22,693 nt of DNA, taken from Porphyromonadaceae bacterium UBA7176. Lineage in GTDB: Bacteria > Bacteroidota > Bacteroidia > Bacteroidales > Muribaculaceae. The notes under the pieces were generated by a model, which saw only the letters and a list, made by a program, of their open reading frames with translations, was not told the origin of the DNA and did not search any database. The stretch is taken from assembly GCA_002491245.1 (NCBI GenBank), contig DKVO01000027.1:1-22693 (forward strand), written 5' to 3'. Positions 1-8,119 of the stretch are shown here, piece after piece (positions within the stretch are counted from its first letter, which is position 1; each line of letters starts with the position of its first letter). The position numbers and the translations under genes were made by a program.

Positions 1-87
1 CCGCCGCCAAAAGCCAAACCGTCGACAAAGCGTACTTTGATTTATTGGAAATATATGTGTTTCGCTCGGCAAACCAAAACTTATTCG

Positions 88-95
88 TATCTTTG
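88..95 (+). promoter_or_regulatory. -7 promoter element upstream of speA
   Basis: TATCTTTG matches the Bacteroidota -7 consensus TAnnTTTG and lies 37 bases before the chosen speA start. No good TTTG box lies 19-20 bp upstream; TTTC at 60-63 is the nearest and is too far (24 bp). The promoter is therefore plausible but only half supported. I see no other feature in bases 1-87. Confidence 0.5.
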
Positions 96-132
96 TAGTC
101 CGATTAATTTACTATCAAGTCACATTACGCTG

Positions 133-2028
133 ATGAGAAAATGGCGCATTGAAGACAGCGAGGAGCTGTATAATATCCCCGGTTGGGGCCGCAATTACTT
201 TTCGATTAATGAGAAGGGACATATTGTAGTTACTCCCCGGTCGGGTTTTGCTTCGGTCGATTTGAAGGAGGTTATGGATGAGTTGCAGGTGCGCGATGTG
301 TCGGCTCCTGTGCTTCTCCGTTTCCCTGATATTTTGGATAACCGTATCGAGAAGATATCGAATTGTTTCCAACAGGCTTCGGAGCAGTATGACTATGAGG
401 CGCAGAATTATATGATTTATCCTATCAAGGTGAATCAGATGCGACAGGTGGTTGAGGAAATCGTGAGCTATGGCAAAAAGTTCAATATAGGTCTTGAAGC
501 AGGTTCTAAACCTGAGCTTCATGCTGTGCTGGCTACCAATATAGCAGAGAATGCTCTCATTATCTGCAACGGTTACAAGGATGAGAGCTATATCAATCTG
601 GCGTTGCTGGCCCAGAAGATGGGCCGCAGGATCTATATCGTGGTAGAGAAACTCAATGAGCTTCGCATGATATTCGAGCTTGCCAAGAAACTTAATGTGC
701 GCCCGAATGTGGGTATACGCATAAAGTTGTCGAGCACCGGTTCGGGCAAGTGGAGCGAGAGTGGTGGTGACCAGAGTAAATTCGGCCTTAATTCGTCGGA
801 GCTTATCGAGGCCATCGGTATTATTGAGCGCCGCGACATGATGGATTGCCTCAAGTTGATTCATTTCCATATCGGCAGCCAGATCAACAAGATAAGGGTG
901 ATAAAGAATGCGCTCCGCGAAGCTACGCAGTTCTATGTACAGTTGTCGAAGCTTGGTTTCGGTGTGGAGTTTATCGATATCGGTGGCGGTCTCGGAGTAG
1001 ATTACGATGGCTCGAGGAGTTCGTCGAGTGAGAGTTCGATGAACTATTCGATACAGGAATATGCCAATGATGCGGTGTCGGCGATTGTCGATGCATGTCA
1101 AAAGAATGAATTGAAGCAACCTAATATCATCACGGAGAGCGGACGCTCATTGACGGCTCATCATTCGGTGCTTATTTTCGATGTGCTTGAGACGACCCAG
1201 CTTCCGGTGTGGAAGGATAATGAGGTGCTTGACGACAGTGCACATGAGCTTGCCCGTGAATTGTATGACATTTGGGACCGTCTTGACAGCAACGGCATTT
1301 TCGAGAGCTGGCACGATGCGTTGCAGATCCGCGAGGAAGCTCTTGACCTTTTCAGCCTCGGTATGCTCGACCTCAAGACCCGGGCACAGATTGAGAAACT
1401 TTTCTGGAGTGTGGCCCGAGAGGTAGGCGATATCGCCAATTCGATGAAGCATGTGCCTGATGACCTGCGCAAGATTGCAAAGATGGTGCCTGATAAGTAT
1501 TTCTGTAATTTCTCGTTGTTCCAGAGCCTTCCGGATTCTTGGGCGATAGACCAACTGTTCCCGATAGTGCCGGTGTCGCGTCTTGACGAGAAGCCGTCGC
1601 GGACCTGTACGATACAGGACATAACCTGCGACTCTGATGGCAAGATTGCCAATTTTATATCTCCGATGGGCACGTCGTCGTCTCTGCCGGTCCATGCTAT
1701 CAAGCCCGGTGAATCGTATTACCTTGCAGTATTCCTGGTGGGTGCTTATCAGGAGATATTGGGAGATATGCATAATCTCTTTGGCGATACGAACGCGGTG
1801 CATATCAGTGTGTACAAAGACCACTATGAGATAGACCAGATCATAGAGGGCGAGAGTGTTGATGAAGTGCTCGATTACGTGCAGTATAATCCCAAAAAGC
1901 TTGTGCGTAATCTCGAGACATGGGTTACACAGTCGATGAAGGCCGGCCATATTACTCCTGAGGAGGGCCGTGAGTTTATCAGTACTTACCGCTCGGGTCT
2001 GTTCGGATACACTTATCTGGAGAAGTAG
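133..2028 (+). CDS. speA: Biosynthetic arginine decarboxylase
   Basis: Decarboxylates arginine to agmatine in the cytoplasm, the first step of the agmatine route to putrescine and spermidine. From the ATG at 133 the protein is 631 aa, the usual length for SpeA. The frame stays open upstream, but the extra 32 residues look like translated leader and the -7 box falls inside them. Visible signatures are the PLP-lysine segment YPIKVNQ (Lys99), the HFHIGSQ barrel strand, the SGR segment in TESGRSLTAHHS, and the C-terminal domain with the ITCDSDGK stretch carrying the conserved active-site cysteine. It is a fold-type III PLP enzyme with a long SpeA-specific insertion. truA starts 3 bases after its stop, so they are probably co-transcribed. 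The function call is firm; only the start choice is inferred. Confidence 0.96.
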   Translation: MRKWRIEDSEELYNIPGWGRNYFSINEKGHIVVTPRSGFASVDLKEVMDELQVRDVSAPVLLRFPDILDNRIEKISNCFQQASEQYDYEAQNYMIYPIKVNQMRQVVEEIVSYGKKFNIGLEAGSKPELHAVLATNIAENALIICNGYKDESYINLALLAQKMGRRIYIVVEKLNELRMIFELAKKLNVRPNVGIRIKLSSTGSGKWSESGGDQSKFGLNSSELIEAIGIIERRDMMDCLKLIHFHIGSQINKIRVIKNALREATQFYVQLSKLGFGVEFIDIGGGLGVDYDGSRSSSSESSMNYSIQEYANDAVSAIVDACQKNELKQPNIITESGRSLTAHHSVLIFDVLETTQLPVWKDNEVLDDSAHELARELYDIWDRLDSNGIFESWHDALQIREEALDLFSLGMLDLKTRAQIEKLFWSVAREVGDIANSMKHVPDDLRKIAKMVPDKYFCNFSLFQSLPDSWAIDQLFPIVPVSRLDEKPSRTCTIQDITCDSDGKIANFISPMGTSSSLPVHAIKPGESYYLAVFLVGAYQEILGDMHNLFGDTNAVHISVYKDHYEIDQIIEGESVDEVLDYVQYNPKKLVRNLETWVTQSMKAGHITPEEGREFISTYRSGLFGYTYLEK

Positions 2029-2031
2029 GTC

Positions 2032-2775
2032 ATGCGTTGGTTCATGCATCTTGCCTACCGCGGCGCCGCTTATCATGGCTGGCAGGTACAGCCTGGAGCC
2101 GTGACGGTGCAGGGTGTGCTTGAGGATGCTCTTTCTACTCTTTTGCGTCGTCGTATTGCGTTGACAGGTGCCGGCCGAACGGATGCCGGGGTGAATGCAC
2201 ACTCGATGATCGCGCATTTCGACAGCGATACTATGCTTTCGGATGGTTTCATCCGGAGTCTGAACAGTATCCTGGGGCGTGATATCGCGGTGTATTCACT
2301 GCGTCAGGTCAGAGACGATGCCCATGCCCGGTTTGACGCTATCGAGCGCAGCTACCGCTACTATGCTACGACGCGTAAAAATCCTTTTGCCGGAGAGCTG
2401 GCGTGGCGGTGCTCGCCGACAATCGATTTCGATGCGATGAACGAGGCTGCCGCATTGCTTGTGGGTCGGCGCGATTTCACGTCGTTTGCGAAACTTCACA
2501 GCGATGCGCGTACCAATATCTGCGACCTGCGCCGGGCCTGCTGGCATAGGCAGGATGACGATACATGGTATTTCGATATTGCCGCCGACCGATTTTTGCG
2601 CAATATGGTGCGTGCTGTTGTGGGGACGCTTGTCGAGGTGGGCCGCGGCAAGATGAAGCCCTGCGATATTCTTGAAGTACTTGCGAAGGCCGACCGCTGT
2701 GCCGCCGGCACATCGATGCCTGCCGGAGCTCTCTATCTCTGGAGTGTTGATTATCCGAAAGAAATATTCAAATAA
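2032..2775 (+). CDS. truA: tRNA pseudouridine(38-40) synthase TruA
   Basis: Converts uridines 38-40 in the anticodon arm of many tRNAs to pseudouridine. The protein is 247 aa, normal for TruA. The catalytic motif AGRTDAGVNA is intact, with the nucleophile Asp51. Other family features are the N-terminal LAYRGAAYHGWQVQ and the C-terminal DRFLRNMVRAVVGTLVEVGRGK. It starts 3 bases after the speA stop. It has no obvious ribosome-binding site of its own, so coupling to speA translation is likely. The pairing of a polyamine gene with a tRNA-modifying gene is probably positional rather than functional. Confidence 0.96.
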   Translation: MRWFMHLAYRGAAYHGWQVQPGAVTVQGVLEDALSTLLRRRIALTGAGRTDAGVNAHSMIAHFDSDTMLSDGFIRSLNSILGRDIAVYSLRQVRDDAHARFDAIERSYRYYATTRKNPFAGELAWRCSPTIDFDAMNEAAALLVGRRDFTSFAKLHSDARTNICDLRRACWHRQDDDTWYFDIAADRFLRNMVRAVVGTLVEVGRGKMKPCDILEVLAKADRCAAGTSMPAGALYLWSVDYPKEIFK

Positions 2776-2804
2776 TCGGTGAGAATATATAAATAACTGA
2801 TACC

Positions 2805-3827
2805 ATGAAAGATAATTTCGATTTTGCAGCGATACTCGCCGACTTTGGCATCGGCAGCGGATGCGAGGTGAAGCCTCTCGGCGACGGTCTTATCAACCAT
2901 ACCTACTGTGTGTCCGACGGCGATAAGCCCCTCTATGTGCTGCAGCAGATCAATACTGATATTTTTACAGATGTCGATATGCTTCAGGATAATATCGGCA
3001 AGGTGACGTCGGTGCTCGCAGCATCGGGTAAACTTACGTTGCATTTTATTGCGGCGGCATCGACCGGGAAGACATATGCACGTCACGGAGGAGCAGTATG
3101 GCGAGTGTCGGATTATATCGCCAATTCGCGGACGATAAGTGAGGTCACGCCAGAAACAGCCCGGATGACAGGACGGGCGATAGGCGAGTTTGAAGCCCTG
3201 TTGGCTCCCGTGGCATCAGATCTTGGAGAGACCTTGCCTCGCTTCCACGATATGGAGTACCGTCTGGAGCAGTTTGAGGAGGCAGTCAGGGCGGATGCTT
3301 GCGGCAGGGTAGAGGAGCTTAGCGATGAGATAGCCTACATCCGCTCCAATGGCGACCGTGCAACGGAGCCTGAGCGTCTCTTCCGAGCCGGAATGTTGCC
3401 CAAGCGAGTGTGTCATTGCGATACGAAAGTGTCGAACCTGCTCTTTACTCCTGACGGAACGGAAGTGAAAGCTGTAATAGACCTCGACACAGTGATGCCT
3501 TCGCTGGTGTTTTCGGATATGGGCGATTTCTTGCGTACGGCGGCATGCAGCACGGCAGAAGACGAGCCTGACCGGTCTAAAATCTCTTTCCGCCGCGATA
3601 TTTACGATGCTGCGATGGAGGGATATCTTGAGTCGGCGACGTTCTTGACCGACGACGAGCGACGTCTGTTGCCAACGGCGCCGTGGCGTTTCGCGTTCAT
3701 GCAGGCAGTGCGTTTCCTGACCGATTATATCAATGGGGATACTTATTACCGCACGTCTTATCCGGGGCATAATCTTGTAAGGGCCCGTGCCCAAATCAAA
3801 TTGGCCGAAGAAATTAACGTTAAATAA
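2805..3827 (+). CDS. APH-fold small-molecule kinase, N-acetylhexosamine-kinase-like
   Basis: A 340-aa kinase of the aminoglycoside-phosphotransferase fold. The active-site signature is clear: HCDTKVSNLLF at residues 204-214 (Brenner-type HxDxxxxN, with Asp206 as likely base and Asn211 as metal ligand), followed by VIDLDT at 225-229, which supplies the second metal-binding Asp. The N-lobe has a loop GDGLINHTY near residue 27 and YVLQQIN with the strand that usually carries the ATP-binding residue. Within the Bacteroidota such proteins resemble NahK-type N-acetylhexosamine 1-kinases and proteins annotated MdsC near mucin-sugar genes. No sugar genes lie next to it here, so the substrate is not established. 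There is no sign that it is a resistance gene. It follows truA by 29 bases. Confidence 0.75.
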   Translation: MKDNFDFAAILADFGIGSGCEVKPLGDGLINHTYCVSDGDKPLYVLQQINTDIFTDVDMLQDNIGKVTSVLAASGKLTLHFIAAASTGKTYARHGGAVWRVSDYIANSRTISEVTPETARMTGRAIGEFEALLAPVASDLGETLPRFHDMEYRLEQFEEAVRADACGRVEELSDEIAYIRSNGDRATEPERLFRAGMLPKRVCHCDTKVSNLLFTPDGTEVKAVIDLDTVMPSLVFSDMGDFLRTAACSTAEDEPDRSKISFRRDIYDAAMEGYLESATFLTDDERRLLPTAPWRFAFMQAVRFLTDYINGDTYYRTSYPGHNLVRARAQIKLAEEINVK

Positions 3828-3861
3828 TTAGAAAGATAGCAGCCGAATGACGGCGATTTTG

Positions 3862-3869
3862 TAATTTTG
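3862..3869 (+). promoter_or_regulatory. -7 promoter element immediately before coaX
   Basis: TAATTTTG is an exact TAnnTTTG match. It ends only 7 bases before the coaX ATG at 3877, so transcription would start around 3872-3874 and the mRNA would be almost leaderless. No convincing -33 TTTG is present about 19 bp upstream. Confidence 0.55.
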
Positions 3870-3876
3870 CCCCATT

Positions 3877-4632
3877 ATGCGAGCCAAACTCACAATCGAC
3901 CGCGGCAACACCGCAATCAAGGCCGCCGCCTGGGCTTCCGACGGCAGTCTTCTCGACACCTTCAAAGGTGATGAGAGCCTTCCGGCCGGCGCTCTTGTTG
4001 AAGCGATGGAGAAACGCGTGCTCGGAGAGGGCGAACATTTTTCGGCCATATCGTGGTGTACGGTTGTCGCATCGGAACATGCCGATGATTCATCATCACT
4101 CGAAGGCCGCAGCCCCAGAATAGTGGAGCTGACATCAAGCACGCCGATGCCGCTGACGATAGCTTACCGTACGCCCGGAACTCTCGGGGCCGACCGTGTG
4201 GCAGCCGCTCTCGGAGCACATCATCTTACGGGTGGTTCGCGTCCGCTGCTTGTGTCGGACATCGGCACTGCTGTGACATATGATTATGTCGACGGGCTGT
4301 GCTATGTCGGTGGCAATATAGCGCCAGGCATTGATCTTCGTCTGCGAGCGTTGGCTGCTTTTACCGATGCATTACCGGCCGTCTCGGTACAAGGTGGCGA
4401 TCTTCCGTTATGGGGAGGCACTACTGCCGAGGCCATGCGCAGCGGTGCGGTACGCGGTATCGCCGCCGAACTGGCTTATTATCATGCCGCGGCAGGCGAA
4501 GGTGCACTGGCAGTGCTTACGGGTGGCTCGGCTGAGCTGCTTGTCAACGAGAACATTCTCACATTCGACTATATTCACGACCCTTATCTTGTTCACAAGG
4601 GTCTCTACAGTATCATTAAAGATGAAAATTAG
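3877..4632 (+). CDS. coaX: Type III pantothenate kinase
   Basis: Phosphorylates pantothenate in the first committed step of coenzyme A synthesis. The type III enzyme belongs to the ASKHA (acetate and sugar kinase/Hsc70/actin) fold. The protein is 251 aa, usual for the family. Motifs seen are the phosphate-binding TIDRGNT (residues 6-12), RTPGTLGADR with the catalytic Asp106 in GADR, and DIGTAVTYD at 128-136. NIAPGIDLR and LWGGTTAEAMRSGAVRG complete the C-terminal half. It begins after its own -7 box, and its last 11 bases overlap the start of the next gene, marking the head of a four-gene operon. Start and identity are both well supported. Confidence 0.93.
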   Translation: MRAKLTIDRGNTAIKAAAWASDGSLLDTFKGDESLPAGALVEAMEKRVLGEGEHFSAISWCTVVASEHADDSSSLEGRSPRIVELTSSTPMPLTIAYRTPGTLGADRVAAALGAHHLTGGSRPLLVSDIGTAVTYDYVDGLCYVGGNIAPGIDLRLRALAAFTDALPAVSVQGGDLPLWGGTTAEAMRSGAVRGIAAELAYYHAAAGEGALAVLTGGSAELLVNENILTFDYIHDPYLVHKGLYSIIKDEN

Positions 4633-5881
4633 CAAGATATTACTTTCGGTAGCGCTTTGTATGTCGTTCGTAATGCCGTGTGCGGCACAGAACGGAACGA
4701 TGACCCCTTATTCCGGTTATGGTTTAGGCATGTTGCGCGACCGGGCCACTTCTACCCAGCGTGCTATGGGCGGCGTAGGTTACGCGATGAATTCGGGCCG
4801 ACAGATCAATGCGATGAATCCGGCCTCGTATGCGGCCATAGACTCACTGACGTTTCTTTTCGATATCGGTCTTGACCTGACGTCGCTGAGCCAGAGCGAG
4901 ACTCAAAATGATGAGCTGGTTAAAAACAATCAATTCGGTGGCGGTCTCGATTATGTCACCTTGCAGTTTCCGCTCGGCAAATATATGGGCGGCTCTGTCG
5001 GGTTGGTGCCTTTTTCGTCGGTAGGATATTCTTTCGGCAACAAGATAACCAACGGTATCGATTCGCGTCAGGGATCTGGTAGCCTCAATGAATTGTATCT
5101 CGGTATTGCCGGTCGCCCGTTCAATGGCTTTACTGTCGGCGCCCATGTTTCATATCTTTTCGGAACGATACTCAACGAGACCTATGCCATGCTTTCATCG
5201 GAGCAGAGTTCGTTGTTCCAGAAGCAGCTCATCGTGCGCGACTACCGTCTGAACTTCGGCGCCCAATATTCGTTTGCCCCTGTAGCTGGCGACCGTCTTA
5301 CTCTCGGCCTTACCTACAGCCCTGAAAAATCGTTGCTCGGCACTGGCCGCAGTGTCAACTATGACACAGCTCTCGATAGCGAGCCTCAGTTTTCTGACGA
5401 GCATAAGCTCAAAGGCAATTATTCGATTCCCGAGACTTGGGGCGCAGGTATCAATTATCAGTTTGGCCGTAAAGTGATGGTTGAGTTCGACTATACTTAC
5501 CAGCCGTGGAGCAAAGCGAAGTTCCGTCCGTCCGAGGGTGTGGCAGAGTCGTTGCATAGTTATGCCGACCGCAGCAAGTATGCTCTTGGTATGCAGTTCG
5601 TGCCCAATTTCCGAGGCGGATATTTCAAGCGTATCAACTATCGTGTGGGTGCTTATTGGTCGGACGATTATCTTAAGCTCCGCGGCAACCAGTTGCGCGA
5701 ATATGGTGTGACTGCCGGTTTCGGTTTCCCTGTACCGGAATTCAAGACGACAGTCAACCTCGGTTTTGAATGGAAGCATCGTCAGGCTCATCCCAACCCT
5801 CTTATTAAAGAGAATTACCTGTGTATCACTATCGGTGTCAACTTCAACGAAATGTGGTTCCAGCAGAGCAAGATATATTAA
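4622..5881 (+). CDS. FadL/OmpP1-like outer-membrane beta-barrel protein
   Basis: A 419-aa exported protein with a clear signal peptide (MKISKILLSVALCMSFVMPCAAQ, cleavage after AQ). The frame is open for 97 more codons upstream inside coaX, but the ATG at 4622 gives the signal peptide and is clearly the real start. The N-terminal half has the FadL/TodX-type pattern RAMGGVGYAM followed by NPASYAAIDSLTF. The rest is alternating amphipathic strands rich in Gly, Tyr and Phe, ending in a strand near the terminal tyrosine as expected for a barrel. Members of this family move hydrophobic substrates across the outer membrane or, as with PorV, act in type IX secretion; the cargo here is unknown. It overlaps coaX by 11 bases, and lptC begins about 5 bases after it. 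Confidence 0.75.
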   Translation: MKISKILLSVALCMSFVMPCAAQNGTMTPYSGYGLGMLRDRATSTQRAMGGVGYAMNSGRQINAMNPASYAAIDSLTFLFDIGLDLTSLSQSETQNDELVKNNQFGGGLDYVTLQFPLGKYMGGSVGLVPFSSVGYSFGNKITNGIDSRQGSGSLNELYLGIAGRPFNGFTVGAHVSYLFGTILNETYAMLSSEQSSLFQKQLIVRDYRLNFGAQYSFAPVAGDRLTLGLTYSPEKSLLGTGRSVNYDTALDSEPQFSDEHKLKGNYSIPETWGAGINYQFGRKVMVEFDYTYQPWSKAKFRPSEGVAESLHSYADRSKYALGMQFVPNFRGGYFKRINYRVGAYWSDDYLKLRGNQLREYGVTAGFGFPVPEFKTTVNLGFEWKHRQAHPNPLIKENYLCITIGVNFNEMWFQQSKIY

Positions 5882-5886
5882 GGCGC

Positions 5887-6678
5887 GTGTGCGGATTGCG
5901 TACAATCCCGTCGCTTATAGCTGTAGCTATGGCGGTGTTAAATCTGCTGTGCGGATGCGGACAGGAGCATAAGCGCTATGTCCCCAACGCCGGCGACGGA
6001 TACACGACACCCACGATGTCGACCAGCGATGTCTCTACCCTGATCAGCGACTCGGGGTATACGCGCTATCATCTGGTAGCACCGGCATGGCTTATGTATG
6101 AGGATGCCGAAGAACCTTTCTGGCGTTTCCCTGATGGTCTGGAGCTGGAGCAATATGATCTTGAGATGCAGCCGTCGGCAAATGTTGTGTGTGATTCGGC
6201 AATCTATTTCTCGCGTAAACGCCTTTGGCAACTCGACGGGAACGTGGTGATGGTGAATACAGAAGCCGACTCTTTCCTTACGCAACAGATGTTCTGGGAC
6301 CAGAACTCACGCAAGATTTACTCAGACTCGTTCATCCATATTGTCCGTACCGACCGTATCATAGAAGGATATGGTTTCGAGTCGGACCAGAGTATGCGTT
6401 ACTTTACAGTAAACCGCCCGACGGCAATACTGCCCGTGGAGCGAGGAACGAAAAAAGGAAGCGTAGCCACCGACAGCGCCTCTACCGACACTGCCACTAC
6501 AGGCCGGGAGCGCCGACAGTCGCGTCGTAGGCCATCGGAGACTGTCTCCCGGAATGACAATAAGTCAGAAGTTCCGGAGGCGATGAAGGCCGATTATTCT
6601 GCCTCGGCGACCAAGGCTGAGGCTGACACAGGACGGAAGCAGCCAATGAAACGATTAACCACACAAAAAGTGAAATGA
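5887..6678 (+). CDS. lptC: LPS export lipoprotein LptC with a long basic tail
   Basis: LptC is the membrane-anchored periplasmic part of the Lpt bridge that carries lipopolysaccharide from the inner-membrane ABC transporter towards the outer membrane. I chose the GTG at 5887 (263 aa) because it gives an arginine followed by a hydrophobic stretch and a lipobox ending LCGC, with Cys24 as the likely lipidated residue. TTG at 5896 would also work. The ATG at 5929 would leave a signal peptide with no positive charge. The LptC beta-jellyroll runs from about LVAPAWLMYEDAEEPFWRFPDGLELEQY to FTVNRPTAILPV. About 75 residues follow that are Ser/Thr/Arg/Lys-rich and probably disordered, which is longer than a usual LptC tail. 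The stop overlaps the next ATG by 4 bases (ATGA). Confidence 0.82.
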   Translation: MCGLRTIPSLIAVAMAVLNLLCGCGQEHKRYVPNAGDGYTTPTMSTSDVSTLISDSGYTRYHLVAPAWLMYEDAEEPFWRFPDGLELEQYDLEMQPSANVVCDSAIYFSRKRLWQLDGNVVMVNTEADSFLTQQMFWDQNSRKIYSDSFIHIVRTDRIIEGYGFESDQSMRYFTVNRPTAILPVERGTKKGSVATDSASTDTATTGRERRQSRRRPSETVSRNDNKSEVPEAMKADYSASATKAEADTGRKQPMKRLTTQKVK

Positions 6679-7961
6679 CCTGGATTATCATCACCCTTGT
6701 ATCTCTTGTGCTCTCGGGGCTCTTTTCGGGCGTCGAGATGGCTTTTGTTACCTCCGACCGTGTCCGGGTGGAGCTTGATGTGAATAAAGGCGGAATAGTA
6801 GGGCGTATCATCAACCGTTTCTACAGCAATTCGGAGCTTTTTATATCGACGATACTTGTCGGTAACAATGTTGTGCTTGTAATCTACGGTATGGGAGCGG
6901 CAGCCCTTATCGAGCCTCTCCTTGCGCAGGTCTACAACAATGAGGTATTCATACTTATGGGCCAGACGCTTATATCCACGCTGGTAATCCTGCTGACGGG
7001 AGAATTTTTGCCTAAGACTATTTTCGGTATCAATCCCAACAGTTCGTTCAAGATAATGGCGATGCCGATGTATCTCTTCTATATCATCCTTTATCCGGTG
7101 TCGGCCTTTACTTCGTGGCTTTCGAAGATGCTCATGCGCCTTGTCGGAGTCAAGGATGCCGATAAAAAACTACATCTCATATCGATAGGCGACCTCAACG
7201 ATTATCTTGAGGAGACTATCGATGATATGGAAGAGCAGAAACAGGAAGTCGACCATGAGGTGAAGATATTCCGCAATGCGCTCGATTTTTCGTCGACACA
7301 TGTACGCGATTGCATGATACCGCGAAATGAAATTGTGGCAATCAATATAGAGACGGGCACACGCGAGCAGTTGGTAGAGTTGTTTACGACCACGGGCCGG
7401 TCGAAGGTTATAGTTTACAGCGGCGATATCGACACTATATCGGGATATATCCATGTGAGCGAGCTGTTCGATGTGTCGGTGGATTGGAAAGAGCGTATCA
7501 AGCCTGTGCTTTATACTCCCGAAAACCTGTTGGCAAATACGATGATGCGCCGTCTGTTGCAGCAGAAACGGTCAATCGCTATTGTTATAGACGAATTTGG
7601 AGGCACGGCAGGAATGCTCACGCTTGAAGATCTGATGGAGGAGATCTGCGGCAATATCGAGGATGAACACGATAATTCAGGCCTTACCGCGCGTGAGGTC
7701 GCACCGGGGATATATGAGTTTTCCGGGCGTTGCGAGATTGCTGACATTAATGAACGCTTCGGTTTCGAAATTCCGGAAGATGACAGCTATCAGACTATTG
7801 CCGGTTATATCCTCCAGACGACCGGAACAATTCCGTCTCAGGGTGCTACGGTTATGCTCGGATCCTTGCGCTTCGATATTGTGAAGAAATCGGCCAACCG
7901 TCTGGAGTTAATCAGGGTGGCTCGGTCGGCTGATGACCTGGATGCCGCCGGCCAAGAATAA
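6675..7961 (+). CDS. CNNM/CBS/CorC-type membrane protein (hemolysin family, GldE-like)
   Basis: A 428-aa inner-membrane protein. Residues 1 to about 180 form a DUF21/CNNM domain with four hydrophobic stretches and the family motifs LVGNNVV (61-67) and GEFLPK (109-114). A CBS pair follows (about 205-335), beginning DCMIPRNEIVAI and containing DEFGGTAGMLTLEDLMEEICGNIEDEHD. A CorC_HlyC transporter-associated domain occupies about 345-420. Relatives transport or sense Mg2+/Co2+; the old name hemolysin is not a safe functional claim. In the Flavobacteriia a similar protein is GldE of gliding motility. It closes the coaX-barrel-lptC operon by ATGA overlap, suggesting a role tied to the envelope. 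Confidence 0.85.
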   Translation: MTWIIITLVSLVLSGLFSGVEMAFVTSDRVRVELDVNKGGIVGRIINRFYSNSELFISTILVGNNVVLVIYGMGAAALIEPLLAQVYNNEVFILMGQTLISTLVILLTGEFLPKTIFGINPNSSFKIMAMPMYLFYIILYPVSAFTSWLSKMLMRLVGVKDADKKLHLISIGDLNDYLEETIDDMEEQKQEVDHEVKIFRNALDFSSTHVRDCMIPRNEIVAINIETGTREQLVELFTTTGRSKVIVYSGDIDTISGYIHVSELFDVSVDWKERIKPVLYTPENLLANTMMRRLLQQKRSIAIVIDEFGGTAGMLTLEDLMEEICGNIEDEHDNSGLTAREVAPGIYEFSGRCEIADINERFGFEIPEDDSYQTIAGYILQTTGTIPSQGATVMLGSLRFDIVKKSANRLELIRVARSADDLDAAGQE

Positions 7962-7985
7962 GATCTAATCCTGATTAATTAATAC

Positions 7986-8020
7986 AAAAAAACAAGGACT
8001 ATCCTCACGGACGGTCCTTG
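7986..8020 (-). terminator. Rho-independent terminator, strongest on the minus strand
   Basis: CAAGGAC (7993-7999) pairs with GTCCTTG (8014-8020), with a small inner TCC/GGA stem in the loop. On the minus strand it is followed by seven Ts (A7986-A7992 on the plus strand). On the plus strand only ATTTCTT follows, so it may also end the coaX-CNNM operon, less efficiently. Confidence 0.75.
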
Positions 8021-8116
8021 ATTTCTTACACATAGTACTTAATGTTAGATTTATATGTCTATTCCAGATTTGTTTAATATGAAAAAGCATTCAATATGCT
8101 TGTCGTATCATTTCCG
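7986..8116 (-). ncRNA. Candidate small RNA, about 130 nt
   Basis: A complete minus-strand promoter (8120-8150) predicts a start near 8116. The next element it meets is the strong minus-strand terminator at 7986-8020. The PBP gene to the right already has its own terminator at 8357-8401, so this is a separate transcription unit. The transcript would hold a hairpin at 8085-8101 (AAGCAT/ATGCTT, loop of 5) before the terminator hairpin. Open frames inside are only 6 codons (from 8111) and 41 codons (8090 down to 7965); the latter runs through the terminator and is unlikely to be translated. I do not recognise the RNA family. The call is inferred from promoter plus terminator, not from homology. 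Confidence 0.5.
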
Positions 8117-8119
8117 ATA

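Noticed and set aside
115..1119. Long minus-strand open frame opposite speA (334 codons)
   Set aside because: Composition is that of an antisense shadow (many His, Arg, Leu, Ile), with no domain. speA is certain on the other strand. The same applies to the open frame at 1147-2217.
2805..3827. Aminoglycoside resistance gene
   Set aside because: The fold is shared, but the motifs and length fit metabolic kinases of Bacteroidota, and there is no mobile element nearby.
3862..3869. Evidence for a coaX riboswitch or long leader
   Set aside because: Only about 50 bases separate the genes, and the -7 box is next to the ATG, leaving no room for a structured leader.
6675..7961. Haemolysin or toxin function for the CNNM/CorC protein
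   Set aside because: The name is historical. Domains are DUF21, CBS pair and CorC_HlyC, typical of ion transport or sensing, with no toxin feature.
8026..8036. CTTACACATAG shared with 19685-19695
   Set aside because: An 11-base match between two places in a 22.7-kb window is expected many times by chance, and the flanks do not match.
7965..8090. 41-codon minus-strand open frame inside the candidate small RNA
   Set aside because: It runs through the terminator hairpin and its T-run, so a full transcript would rarely exist, and it has no ribosome-binding site or hydrophobic segment.
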